DNA of 13,006 bases from NCBI GenBank assembly GCA_903871435.1, contig CAIQGU010000406.1, positions 1 to 13,006 on the forward strand, given 5' to 3'. The notes below the pieces were generated by a model. It worked only from the letters and a program-made list of their open reading frames with translations. It searched no databases and was not told the DNA's origin. This document shows positions 1 through 7,107 of this stretch, one piece after another. The number at the start of each line of letters is the position of its first letter. Positions within the stretch are counted from its first letter, which is position 1. Source of the DNA: an uncultured Burkholderiales bacterium (GTDB lineage: Bacteria > Pseudomonadota > Gammaproteobacteria > Burkholderiales > Burkholderiaceae_F). Both the position numbers and the translations under genes were made by a program.

Positions 1-186
1 CACCATGCATCTGGCCGCCGGCTACCTCACTTTGGTGGTGCTCACGGCGCGGCTGGGCGCCGGGGTGGCGGTGGGGCGGCGCCATGTCCTGCAACTGCCG
101 CGGCCGGGCCGCCCTTTTTCACCTTCCGCGGCACAGGTAAAATTCATACAGGCGCGGTTCGCCCCGAACCGCATCGGGAGTCCATC
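1..186. other. Left-edge segment with no supported gene
   Basis: I see no gene here that I can support. All three plus-strand frames give arginine-, proline- and glycine-rich translations without family resemblance, and the longest one runs out of frame over the fmdB-like gene. On the minus strand an ATG at 85 opens a frame to the left edge (begins MAPPHRHPG) with a weak AGGA only one base upstream. It could be the start of a divergent gene whose body lies outside the window. A TAAAAT at 138-143 could be a -10 element for the next gene, but no good -35 stands at the right distance. Confidence 0.3.
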
Positions 187-405
187 GTGCCCATTTACGA
201 ATATGCCTGCGGCGACTGCGGCAGTGAGTTTGAGACGCTCGTGCGTCCGGGCGTTGCGCCCGCATGCCCCTCCTGCGCCTCGAGCGTGCTCGAGAAGAAA
301 ATTTCCGCGCCTGCTGCCACCGGCCTCGCGGCCGCGCACAGCCACGCCGGTCCTTGCGGATCCTGCGGACATCCCAGTGGTCCGGGCTCCTGCGCGCTGA
401 ACTGA
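187..405 (+). CDS. FmdB family zinc-ribbon protein
   Basis: A 72-residue protein opening with MPIYEYACGDC, the signature start of the FmdB/CxxC_CXXC_SSSS putative regulatory family. Cys8-x-x-Cys11 and Cys27-x-x-Cys30 form the expected zinc ribbon. The tail after residue 50 is rich in His, Cys and Gly (His51, His53, Cys57, Cys60, His62, Cys69), which is common in proteobacterial members and could bind a second metal. The family is named after a gene near formamidase/amidase genes; its molecular role is poorly defined. The start is GTG, chosen because GGGAG at 176-180 lies six bases upstream and the protein then begins exactly at the family's N-terminus. The following gene begins 21 bases after the stop, so the two are probably cotranscribed. 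Confidence 0.88.
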   Translation: MPIYEYACGDCGSEFETLVRPGVAPACPSCASSVLEKKISAPAATGLAAAHSHAGPCGSCGHPSGPGSCALN

Positions 406-426
406 CGCGGTTTTACTGGGGCAAAA

Positions 427-1110
427 TTGAAGCGTATGCACACAGCAAGACCCGTTTGGTTGCTGCCCTGTCTGGCCACCGTGCTGTGCCTGGCCGCCAC
501 GGCCGCGCCCGCCGCCGACTGGCACACCACCGTAACGCAGTTCGCCGCCCAGCACTTTCGCAATCCCGCCTGGGGCTACTCGCATAATCAGCGCGACTAC
601 GCCCTCGCGCGCCAGCTGGCTGCGGAGGATCACGTAAGCCTCGACGATGACGTGCTGTTCGCGGCCGCCTATCTGCACGACATCGCCGCTTTTGCTCCCT
701 GGGGTGGCGACGAACCGCCGGATCACTCCGACGTCGGCGCCGACGTCGTGGGCTCGGTCCTCAAGGACACGGGCTTTCCCATGGCCAAGCTCGACGCCGT
801 GCGCGGCGCCATACGCACGCACATGTACTACCGTGATCCTGTGGGTCCGGAAGCCACTTACCTTCACGACGCCGATGCGCTCGACTGGTTGGGCGCCATC
901 GGTATCGAGCGCGTCATCGCGCTGGCCGATCCCAACGGCGGCGATCCGGACGGCCCCAAGGTCGTGAAAATGCTCGAAGAAAATCTCGAGAAAGTGCCCT
1001 CGCGCGTGGTGTCCCCGGCAGGCCGCGCGCTGGCCGGGCCGCGGCAAGCCGAGCTCGGAGCCTTCCTCCAGCAACTCAAGCGCGAGTCAGCCGAGTACCA
1101 CAACTTGTAA
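427..1110 (+). CDS. Exported HD-domain metal-dependent phosphohydrolase
   Basis: A 227-residue protein with an N-terminal signal peptide (MKRMHTARP, a hydrophobic stretch, then APAA before residue 31) followed by one HD domain. Visible metal-site candidates are His53, the His84-Asp85 pair in AAYLHDIAAF, His100, His132 and the Asp148/Asp150 region of YLHDADALDWLGAIGIERV. That last stretch closely resembles the cytoplasmic YedJ-type HD hydrolases (DADRLDALGAIGI). HD enzymes usually hydrolyse phosphate esters of nucleotides; the substrate here cannot be read. The chosen start is TTG, with GGGG at 418-421 five bases upstream and a basic n-region; ATG at 436 is an alternative that keeps the signal peptide. 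A strong hairpin follows the stop. The odd point is export: most bacterial single-domain HD proteins of this type are cytoplasmic. Confidence 0.82.
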   Translation: MKRMHTARPVWLLPCLATVLCLAATAAPAADWHTTVTQFAAQHFRNPAWGYSHNQRDYALARQLAAEDHVSLDDDVLFAAAYLHDIAAFAPWGGDEPPDHSDVGADVVGSVLKDTGFPMAKLDAVRGAIRTHMYYRDPVGPEATYLHDADALDWLGAIGIERVIALADPNGGDPDGPKVVKMLEENLEKVPSRVVSPAGRALAGPRQAELGAFLQQLKRESAEYHNL

Positions 1111-1114
1111 GACC

Positions 1115-1137
1115 CGGCGGCGCAATGTGCGCCGCCG
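1115..1137 (+). terminator. Strong GC hairpin after the HD-hydrolase gene
   Basis: A perfect 9-bp inverted repeat, CGGCGGCGC at 1115-1123 and GCGCCGCCG at 1129-1137, with a five-base loop, starts four bases after the TAA stop codon. No T-run follows (only GAATTT further on), so this is either an atypical terminator or a stem that protects the 3' end of the mRNA. It probably separates the fmdB-HD pair from the next operon. Confidence 0.5.
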
Positions 1138-1172
1138 CACGAATTTCCCATCTGCGCCCGCGCATACTGTCC

Positions 1173-1189
1173 CAACGACGATATCGTTG
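1173..1189. promoter_or_regulatory. Inverted repeat upstream of the translational-machinery gene
   Basis: CAACGA at 1173-1178 and TCGTTG at 1184-1189 form a perfect 6-bp dyad around CGATA, 16 bases before the ATG at 1206. The size and position suit an operator for a dimeric regulator near the transcription start. It is a single short copy and no convincing -35/-10 pair could be placed, so it may be chance. Confidence 0.25.
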
Positions 1190-1205
1190 TTACGGGAACC
1201 ATGCC

Positions 1206-1583
1206 ATGAGCGCACATCATCACGCTGTCGTCTGGGTCGATCACGACGAGGCCAGGATCTTTCAAATCGAGGCCGCTACTCCGTCGCGCATCGTCCTGCA
1301 TTCCCATGTTTCCCTGCAGCGCCTCCACCATCGCGAGAACCCGGATCCGCGCGCTCCGCCGCCCGTCGACAAGCAGTTCTACGACCGGATCGCCGCCGCA
1401 CTGGACCACACCGGCGGCACGCTCATTACCGGGCCGGGCAACGCCAAGTACGAACTCGATGCTTACCTGCGCCAGCACCGGCCTTCTCTGGCCACGCTGG
1501 TGAACGCGGAGAACCTGCGCGTCCACCCGGGCGACGCGGCACTGATGGCCATTGCCGCCAGCCGCTTTCCCGTGGTGGCCTGA
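1206..1583 (+). CDS. 'Translational machinery protein', eRF1/host-attachment-like family
   Basis: A 125-residue soluble protein starting MSAHHHAVVWVDHDEARIF. Its opening beta strand with W-x-D-H-x-E-A-R, the His-rich stretch near residues 35-41 (SLQRLHH), the central TGGTLITGPGNAK segment and the ending around ENLRVHPGDAALMA match small proteins annotated as 'translational machinery protein' in Beta- and Gammaproteobacteria. These are distantly related to host-attachment/eRF1-like folds; their biochemical role is not established. The ATG at 1206 is preferred over an upstream in-frame ATG at 1125 because it begins at the family's conserved N-terminus and has GGGA at 1194-1197 eight bases upstream. 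An ATG at 1201 opens a three-codon reading frame (ATG CCA TGA) that overlaps the start. The next gene follows after only four bases, so this is probably the first gene of a three-gene operon. Confidence 0.75.
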   Translation: MSAHHHAVVWVDHDEARIFQIEAATPSRIVLHSHVSLQRLHHRENPDPRAPPPVDKQFYDRIAAALDHTGGTLITGPGNAKYELDAYLRQHRPSLATLVNAENLRVHPGDAALMAIAASRFPVVA

Positions 1584-1587
1584 GCGC

Positions 1588-2403
1588 GTGAGCTTTCTGG
1601 GCGCGCCACCGGCACTGCTGTTTGGCGCGCTACTGCTATGCCTGATGTGTTCCGCACTGGGTTTCTGGCGCACGGTCTACTTCGTGAGCCTGGGTTATGC
1701 AATCTCCATTGCTGGGCAGGCCGTGGCGGCGGCCGTGGTGTATCGCACCACGCTGGCCGGCTGGCCGCTGGCACAGTTGGTGGCGCTCGCGCTCTATGGC
1801 CTGCGGCTGGGAAGCTTCGTGATCGTCCGCGACGAGTCGGACAGTTACCGGCAGGAGCTGCGGCAAACGCGCAAGCAGGCGCCACCCATGGGAGCGTGGA
1901 CCGGTGTTGCCGTCTGGGTGGGTGTCTCCGTGATGTACGTGCTCATGTTCCTGCCCGCGCAGCTGGTGCTGGCAGCCCAGTCGCGCGGCCTTGCCCTGTG
2001 GTCGGCGCCTGCGGGCGTGGCCTTGATGGTGTTGGGTCTGGCTTTGGAAGCCGCCGCCGACTGGCAGAAGTCGGCCTTCAAGCGCCGCTATCCGGAGAAA
2101 ATCTGCACCAGCGGACTCTTTCGCCTGGTGCGCTGCCCGAACTACCTGGGCGAAATGCTGTTCTGGTTGGGTAGCTGGGCGGCCGGCACCGCGGCCTATG
2201 GCAGTACGCTGGACTGGGTGCTCGCGACCCTGGGCCTGTTGTGCATCGAGGGCGTCATGCTGGGAGCTACCCTGCGCCTCGAGCGCAAGCGCAATACCCG
2301 TTACGGCGCAGATCCTGCCTATCAGGTCTACGTGCATTCGGTCCCGGTGCTGTTTCCGCTGGTGCCGCTCTATTCCCTGGCGCGCTCCCCGGCGCCCCGC
2401 TGA
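1588..2403 (+). CDS. DUF1295 family membrane protein (steroid 5-alpha-reductase/ICMT-like)
   Basis: A 271-residue integral membrane protein with about six hydrophobic segments. The C-terminal half carries the family hallmark: E-A-x-A-D-W-Q-K near residues 153-160, then GLFRLVRCPNYLGE near 176-189 (usual consensus G-L-W-x-x-S-R-H-P-N-Y-x-G-E), and a basic tail R-L-E-R-K-R near the last 40 residues. DUF1295 proteins belong with steroid 5-alpha-reductase C-terminal domains and isoprenylcysteine methyltransferases, which use a cofactor on a lipid-like substrate at the membrane; the exact substrate is unknown. The consensus RHP is RCP here. GTG at 1588 is chosen because it lies four bases after the preceding stop; a TTG at 1552 is possible but would overlap that gene by 32 bases. 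The stop overlaps the next start (TGATG), implying translational coupling. Confidence 0.82.
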   Translation: MSFLGAPPALLFGALLLCLMCSALGFWRTVYFVSLGYAISIAGQAVAAAVVYRTTLAGWPLAQLVALALYGLRLGSFVIVRDESDSYRQELRQTRKQAPPMGAWTGVAVWVGVSVMYVLMFLPAQLVLAAQSRGLALWSAPAGVALMVLGLALEAAADWQKSAFKRRYPEKICTSGLFRLVRCPNYLGEMLFWLGSWAAGTAAYGSTLDWVLATLGLLCIEGVMLGATLRLERKRNTRYGADPAYQVYVHSVPVLFPLVPLYSLARSPAPR

Positions 2404-3332
2404 TGCGGCAACGCGTCTGCCTGGCCGGCGCCACCGGATACCTCGGTACCCGGCTCAGTGCGCAGCTGCGCGCGGGCGGCTTTCCGCTCACCGCGATCGT
2501 TCGCAGCGGTGGACGCGGCGCGCCCTTGAACCACCTGCTGGAGCTGGGCGCAGATCTCGCCTTTGTCGATGCCGCCCGCCACGAGCCCTATGCCGCGGCG
2601 ATGACCGGCGTGGGAACGGCCATCTCCTGCATGGCCTCGCGCAACGTGGCGACCGACGCCCACAGCGATTTCTGGGCTATCGATCGCGATGCCAATATCC
2701 GCTTCGGCCGGGCCGCCATCGATGCTGGCGCACGGCAACTCATGCTGGTGGCAACCTTCGAGGGACAGGCGTCGCGCACCTGTACCGCGTTCAGCGACGC
2801 CAAGGAACAGGCCGTGGACGCCTTGACGATGGCTTGCGCGGCTGCTGGCGTCGCCTTCATCGTGATACGGCCAACCGCTTATTTCAGCGACCTCACCGAT
2901 CGCGCCTTCCTCGCCGTGGCGTCGGCACATCGGTACGTGGAAATCGGCGACGGCGCCACGCGGATCAATCCGGTCGATGGCGACGATGTCGCGGCTTTCA
3001 TGGTTGCGCGCGCAGCCGAACCGGGTACGGCAAGCCGGCAGTATCCGCTGGGCGGTCCCGACACGTTCACCTTTCGGGAAATCGGCGAACTCGCCGCCGA
3101 AGTCCTGCAATGCCGGCGCGACTTCCGCGTGGCCGCGATTCCCCTGGCACTGCTGGAGGCCGGGGCGCGACTTGCCGCCGCTGGCGGCGTGGTCTCCCGC
3201 CCCTTGCGCCGATGGGCGGCCCTGCTGCGCTGGATGATCTACGCCGGCACCCACGACGCCGTTGCGCCCAACTGCGGCCGCCGGACCTTGCGCGATCACT
3301 ATCGTGCCAAGGTAACGACGCTGCAGTTTTGA
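2403..3332 (+). CDS. NmrA-like NAD(P)-binding protein (atypical SDR)
   Basis: A 309-residue protein beginning with a Rossmann beta strand and the nucleotide-binding motif G-A-T-G-Y-L-G at residues 9-15. It continues with an acidic turn (FVDAARHEPY), a conserved region near AISCMASRN, RQLMLVATFEG at the position of the SDR catalytic strand, and VIRPTAYFSDL, typical of NmrA/atypical extended SDR proteins. The classic Tyr-x-x-x-Lys pair is not present (the nearest sequence is AFSDAKEQAV), so it may be a redox sensor or an isomerase/reductase-like protein rather than a canonical dehydrogenase. ATG overlaps the stop of the DUF1295 gene by one base, so the two proteins are made together and may act on the same lipid-like substrate (inference). 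It converges on the phasin-like gene 42 bases downstream. Confidence 0.82.
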   Translation: MRQRVCLAGATGYLGTRLSAQLRAGGFPLTAIVRSGGRGAPLNHLLELGADLAFVDAARHEPYAAAMTGVGTAISCMASRNVATDAHSDFWAIDRDANIRFGRAAIDAGARQLMLVATFEGQASRTCTAFSDAKEQAVDALTMACAAAGVAFIVIRPTAYFSDLTDRAFLAVASAHRYVEIGDGATRINPVDGDDVAAFMVARAAEPGTASRQYPLGGPDTFTFREIGELAAEVLQCRRDFRVAAIPLALLEAGARLAAAGGVVSRPLRRWAALLRWMIYAGTHDAVAPNCGRRTLRDHYRAKVTTLQF

Positions 3333-3365
3333 TCCGGCTTGTGAACCACCCGCGAATCCGCCGGG

Positions 3366-3387
3366 GCGCGCCGGCTACCGGGCGCGC
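3366..3387. terminator. GC-rich hairpin between convergent genes
   Basis: GCGCGCC at 3366-3372 pairs with GGCGCGC at 3381-3387 around an eight-base loop containing the stop codon of the minus-strand phasin-like gene. It lies in the convergent gap and could reduce read-through in either direction. There is no T-run on either side, so terminator function is only a possibility. Confidence 0.3.
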
Positions 3388-3737
3388 ATCTCCCGCGCCG
3401 CCTCGCCAACTTCCTTGACGCAGGCCTGCGCCTCACCCTGCGCCTGGCCCACTGCCGTGCGCATGGCCGTTGCAGCGTCTTTGAGCGCGGCCTCCGCGTG
3501 ACGCTGAAACGCATCGAGCGCGGTCATTGCCATCCGCATGTGTATCTTGGCCGCATCGTTCTGCGCGCCCAGCGCCTTGCGTATGGATTCGGCCACCGCG
3601 CGCGCCTTTGTTTCTGCGGCCTGCAGGTCGGCCTGCAGGATTTCTGCCTGGCGCGCTGCCGCATCGTTGACAGCCGTATGCAGCCCCTGCGCGGAGGTGC
3701 GGACATTGGCGAGCGCTTCCTTGATCTGCGTATCCAT
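3375..3737 (-). CDS. Small Ala-rich helical protein, phasin-like
   Basis: A 120-residue protein without cysteine in its first 100 residues, with no proline, no signal peptide and no membrane segment. It is almost entirely Ala, Glu, Gln, Lys and Arg-rich and is predicted by eye to be continuous amphipathic helix or coiled coil (for example QAEILQADLQAAETKARAVA and ALKDAATAMRTAV). Length and composition resemble phasin-family granule-coating proteins or small helical stress proteins, but no diagnostic motif is present. No polyhydroxyalkanoate gene is in the window, so the phasin link is weak. The ATG is well supported: AAGGAA (complement of 3747-3752) lies nine bases upstream. It appears to be transcribed alone, 142 bases from the end of the amidase gene on the same strand. 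Confidence 0.65.
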   Translation of the reverse strand: MDTQIKEALANVRTSAQGLHTAVNDAAARQAEILQADLQAAETKARAVAESIRKALGAQNDAAKIHMRMAMTALDAFQRHAEAALKDAATAMRTAVGQAQGEAQACVKEVGEAAREMRAR

Positions 3738-3829
3738 GATGGTGGTTTCCTTGAAAGCGATGATCTGGAGTGGCGCGACGGACCACCCCGGGGAGTTGCC
3801 CGCGCGCCGCCAGGATCATGGATACGCCT

Positions 3830-3856
3830 TCCACCGCCCTGGGTCGGTTCGGTGGA
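3830..3856 (-). terminator. Hairpin downstream of the amidase gene
   Basis: A 7-bp perfect stem (TCCACCG at 3830-3836, CGGTGGA at 3850-3856) with a 13-base loop lies 23 bases past the amidase stop on the minus strand. It has no T-run, so it is only a candidate terminator. The rest of the gap between the amidase and the phasin-like gene (3738-3879) shows nothing else I recognise. Confidence 0.3.
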
Positions 3857-3879
3857 CCACACCACTCATGCGAAGCGGA

Positions 3880-5454
3880 CTACCGCGGCTGCTCGATGGT
3901 CGGCAGGTACTGGGGTGGCAGGCGCGCATGCGCCGCCTGTTCAAAGGAGTACCCGTAGCCCAGCAGCGCGCCCTCGCTCCACGCCGGGCCGATGAACGAC
4001 AGCCCCACCGGCAGCCCTGCCACCTGCCCCATCGGCACTGAAAGGTGCGGATAGCCCGCGATCGCGGCCACGCTGCCCGCCGAGCCACCGACGAAATTGT
4101 CCTTCAGCACGGAATCAATCAGCCACGCAGGGCCCAGCGTAGGGGCGATCAGCACGGCAACATCGTTCGTTTTGAGCATCGCATCGATGCCGCTGGGCCC
4201 GCTGGCCGGGCGGATATCGCTAATCGCCTTTTGGTATTTCTCGTCGCCAAGGCCGCCCGTGTCCTGCGACTTGTCGAAGAGCTCCTGCTGGAAATAGGAC
4301 ATTTCCTCATTGCGGTGCGATTTGTCGAAGGCGATCACGTCCGCCAGCGTTCGCGCCGGAACCTTCCTGGGGTCTGTTGTCGCGAGGTATGCGTTGAGGT
4401 CGACCTTGAGTTCCGTTATCAGTTCGAACAATTCCGCCGGCCCGACATCCACCTTGTTGGGAAATTCCGTGATTTCCACGGGGACGGCTCCCAGCGCCTT
4501 GAGCGTCTCAATGGCCTTGTTGAAGACGATTTCCGTTTCCGGGTGAAACCCCGCGGAGAACCGCATGACGCCAACGCGAACGCCCGCAAGGGCAGTCGTC
4601 TTGAGAAATCGCGTGTAATCCGCGCGGTGCGCGTCGGCAAGGACCGTCGCGGCGTCCTTGGGGTCGGATCCGGCAAGCGCCGAAAGTATCACGGCGGCAT
4701 CCGTCACCGAGCGCGCCATCGGCCCTGCTGTGTCCTGCGAATGGCTGATGGGCACGATGCGCGTGCGCGACACCAGCCCCACGGTCGGCTTCAGGCCTAC
4801 CAACCCATTGACTGATGCCGGACAGGTGATGGAGCCATCGGTTTCGGTGCCGATGGCGGCGGCCGCAAGGCTGGCAGCCGCCGCCGCGCCGGATCCGGAG
4901 CTTGACCCGCAGGGCGAGCGATCCAGCACATAGGGGTTGCGGGTCTGGCCGCCCACTGCGCTCCAACCGCTGATGGAATGTTCCGACCGGATATTGGCCC
5001 ACTCTGATAAATTGGTCTTGCCCAGGATGATGGCGCCCGCAGCCTTCAGGTTCGCCGATACCGGGGAATCGCGCAAGGTGGTATTGGACTTGAGCGCCAG
5101 CGAGCCTGCCGTAGTTGCCGTCCCGTCGCTGGATTCGATGTTGTCCTTGAGCAGTATCGGGATGCCGGCAAGCGGCCCCAGCTTGGCGCCGCTCTTGCGC
5201 AGCGCATCGGCGGCTCGCGCTTCATCGATAGCCTTGGGGTTGAGGGCGATGACAGCGTGCAGGGATGGATTCAACGAGGCAATTCTTGCCTGATACGCCT
5301 GTACCAGTTGCTCCGATGTGACCTTGCCCGCGGTCAGATCGCGGTTCAGGTCGGATAGCGACTTCTCGACGACGTCGTAACCGGGCGCGGCGTAAACCGG
5401 TAACGCAGCCAATCCAAGAGCCGCAAGGACCCAGTTCCAACGCATAGCTACCAT
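3880..5454 (-). CDS. Exported amidase-signature hydrolase (peptide-amidase-like)
   Basis: A 524-residue amidase-signature enzyme with an N-terminal signal peptide (WVLAALGLAALPVYA, cleaved near residue 22), so it likely acts in the periplasm. The Ser-cisSer-Lys catalytic triad is complete: Lys103 in IPILLKDNIE, cis-Ser184 in SPCGSSSGSG and Ser208 in GTETDGSITCPASVNG. The 24-residue spacing between the two serines matches the family. Segments such as KTNLSEWAN, SISGWSAVGGQTRNPY and PISHSQDTAGPMARSV are very close to the secreted peptide amidase (Pam) of Stenotrophomonas, which deamidates C-terminal peptide amides; that activity is my best inference, but other amide substrates are possible. ATG at 5454 has GGAG five bases upstream; the in-frame ATG at 5445 is a weaker choice. 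It is divergent from the S1/P1 nuclease gene. Confidence 0.9.
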   Translation of the reverse strand: MVAMRWNWVLAALGLAALPVYAAPGYDVVEKSLSDLNRDLTAGKVTSEQLVQAYQARIASLNPSLHAVIALNPKAIDEARAADALRKSGAKLGPLAGIPILLKDNIESSDGTATTAGSLALKSNTTLRDSPVSANLKAAGAIILGKTNLSEWANIRSEHSISGWSAVGGQTRNPYVLDRSPCGSSSGSGAAAAASLAAAAIGTETDGSITCPASVNGLVGLKPTVGLVSRTRIVPISHSQDTAGPMARSVTDAAVILSALAGSDPKDAATVLADAHRADYTRFLKTTALAGVRVGVMRFSAGFHPETEIVFNKAIETLKALGAVPVEITEFPNKVDVGPAELFELITELKVDLNAYLATTDPRKVPARTLADVIAFDKSHRNEEMSYFQQELFDKSQDTGGLGDEKYQKAISDIRPASGPSGIDAMLKTNDVAVLIAPTLGPAWLIDSVLKDNFVGGSAGSVAAIAGYPHLSVPMGQVAGLPVGLSFIGPAWSEGALLGYGYSFEQAAHARLPPQYLPTIEQPR

Positions 5455-5624
5455 TCTGACTCCACGGAATTGCCTGCCATCGAGGACAACGGTTAAATTG
5501 CCGACACTCTGCGATTTTGCTGTTGTGTTTCAAGGAGCGTTGCATACCGGGCAGCCGCGGTCAAGATGCGCATGGGCAAGTGCGACTACTATCCCTGCGC
5601 ATCGTTTCACTCCGGGGAGCTCCC

Positions 5625-6503
5625 ATGCAGCAAACATGGACGTACCGCTTCGCTTGCCTGCCGCTCCTGACCCTGGTGTCGTCGACGGCGTTTGCCTGGG
5701 GCCAGGAGGGTCATTCCATCGTTGCCGAAATCGCCCAGCGGCGGCTGAGCGCCGAGGCGCAGCAGGGCGTCGCGGCGGCACTGGGCGCGGGCGTATCGCT
5801 GGCTTCGGTTTCCAGCTGGGCCGATGGCCAGCGCGTTGTCCACCCGGAAACTACCAACTGGCACTTTGTCGATATCCCGCTGCAGGCCGGGGCGTACGAC
5901 GAGCAGCGCGATTGCGCTGACAACCCGGGCCATGGTGACTGCGTGGTGCGGGAACTGCAGCGCTTGCGCACCGAACTGCGCTGCCAACCCACGCTCGAGG
6001 GGCGGCGGGACGCGCTGCGCTACGCGGTTCACTTCGTGGGCGATCTGCACCAGCCGCTGCATACCGTCGGCGAGAAGATGGGCGGCAACCAGCAGGCCGT
6101 GCATGGGTCGATACGCGGCCTCACCTGCAAGCGCAACTGCGAGCTCGGTAACGAGACCGCCAATCTGCACGTGCTCTGGGACACCGCGCTGATCCGCCGC
6201 ACGGTTTGGGACTGGGGCAGCTACGTAAGCCGCCTGGAGGACGGTCTGCTCCGTTCCCCGGATGTACAGCGCGCGGCGGCGACCTCATCACCGGCCGAGT
6301 GGGCAAACCAGACGCACGTTGTCGCGCAGTCCGTGTGGAACGACAAGATCTTTCCCGCGGACGGTTTGCTCGACGATCATTACTACGACGCGGTGCTGCC
6401 GCTGCTGGACCGTCAGCTCGCTCTGGCCGGGCTGCGCCTCGCGCAATTTCTCAATAGCGCCTATGGGGCTGCGGCGTGCCCGGCACCCGCACCGGCTGGT
6501 TAG
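5625..6503 (+). CDS. Exported S1/P1-type zinc nuclease
   Basis: A 292-residue single-strand-specific nuclease of the S1/P1 family, which cleaves RNA and single-stranded DNA and has 3'-nucleotidase activity using three zinc ions. The signal peptide ends SSTAFA, so cleavage after Ala24 exposes Trp25, which in this family binds zinc through its free N-terminus. All other ligands are visible with family spacing: His30, Asp67 (SWAD), His80 (NWHFVDIP), His136-Asp140-His146 (AVHFVGDLHQPLHT) and His182-Asp186 (NLHVLWDTAL). Cys98, Cys106, Cys120, Cys168 and Cys172 may form disulphides. ATG at 5625 is chosen because GGGGAG at 5614-5619 is five bases upstream and it gives a proper signal peptide. It probably scavenges phosphate and nucleosides outside the cytoplasm. 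The gene ends 42 bases from a convergent gene. Confidence 0.93.
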   Translation: MQQTWTYRFACLPLLTLVSSTAFAWGQEGHSIVAEIAQRRLSAEAQQGVAAALGAGVSLASVSSWADGQRVVHPETTNWHFVDIPLQAGAYDEQRDCADNPGHGDCVVRELQRLRTELRCQPTLEGRRDALRYAVHFVGDLHQPLHTVGEKMGGNQQAVHGSIRGLTCKRNCELGNETANLHVLWDTALIRRTVWDWGSYVSRLEDGLLRSPDVQRAAATSSPAEWANQTHVVAQSVWNDKIFPADGLLDDHYYDAVLPLLDRQLALAGLRLAQFLNSAYGAAACPAPAPAG

Positions 6504-6545
6504 GCCTCCCGGCATGGCTAGCGGGCAATCCGTGTGCCGACGTGC

Positions 6546-7055
6546 TCAGTCGTCGCTTTTCATCCAGCTTAAAGGCGCCGCCGGGCGCTTCTGGGATTTG
6601 CGGGTTCGCAGTACCGCGTCGTAGGCCTGGCGCCCGCCATTGAGTATGCTGGTCAGCAGGCCCTCGACATCGGCCTGCGTCAGCTCGGCGGCGTCGGGAC
6701 GCAGCTGGCGCAAGGTCGCCGCCAGCGCATCACGCGGCGCGCTCTGGTGCGTGGCTGCCACCACCAGCATCGCGCTGAAGAGGTCCGGAAACGCCTGGCA
6801 GATGGCGCCGATGCGCTTGAGCGATTCCTTGGCCGGACTCTGGCGGTTGGGCGTGAGCCAGGGAACCTGCACGGAGGCGTGATCGCGCTCCGCCTCCAGC
6901 TGGCGCACGCGTGCCAGCAGGAACTCGCAATCGCCAGCTGCTGCGGCAAGCTGTTCCACTTCGGCGGCATTGCTGGCGGCAGAGTAACGTTGCGCCGCCA
7001 ACTGCTCAATCGTGCTGCGCAATTCGGCGAGGGTGTCGTTGGCAGGGGTGCTCAT
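6546..7055 (-). CDS. Uncharacterised 169-residue helical protein, last gene of the yjf-type operon
   Basis: I do not recognise this family. The N-terminal 60 residues look like a coiled coil (ELRSTIEQLAAQRYSAA, then FLLARVRQLEAERDHA). A middle segment with VPWLTPNRQSPAKESLKRI leads to a helical region around AICQAFPDLFSAMLVVAATH, then an acidic helix and a basic C-terminus (RTRKSQKRP...WMKSDD). There is no signal peptide or clear membrane helix. ATG at 7055 is preferred over an in-frame start at 7148 because the longer form would overlap the DUF350 gene and add a low-complexity leader. AGGA is present but only two bases upstream, so initiation may be weak. It follows the DUF350 gene by 52 bases on the same strand, so it probably belongs to that operon and may work with it. 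Confidence 0.7.
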   Translation of the reverse strand: MSTPANDTLAELRSTIEQLAAQRYSAASNAAEVEQLAAAAGDCEFLLARVRQLEAERDHASVQVPWLTPNRQSPAKESLKRIGAICQAFPDLFSAMLVVAATHQSAPRDALAATLRQLRPDAAELTQADVEGLLTSILNGGRQAYDAVLRTRKSQKRPAAPLSWMKSDD

Positions 7056-7107
7056 CGTCCTGGGCTCGTTTGGGTTCGGGATGGAACGCCGGACAAAATA
7101 CGGCTTG

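Noticed and set aside
22..1074. A 350-codon minus-strand frame across the fmdB-like and HD genes
   Set aside because: It runs opposite two recognised proteins, has no ribosome site of note and its translation looks like GC-driven noise.
2198..3418. A 406-codon plus-strand frame overlapping the DUF1295 and NmrA-like genes
   Set aside because: Arg-rich out-of-frame translation of two recognised genes.
5455..5624. Promoters for the divergent amidase and nuclease genes
   Set aside because: TTGAAA and TTGCAT-like hexamers occur, but none has an acceptable partner at 16-18 bases.
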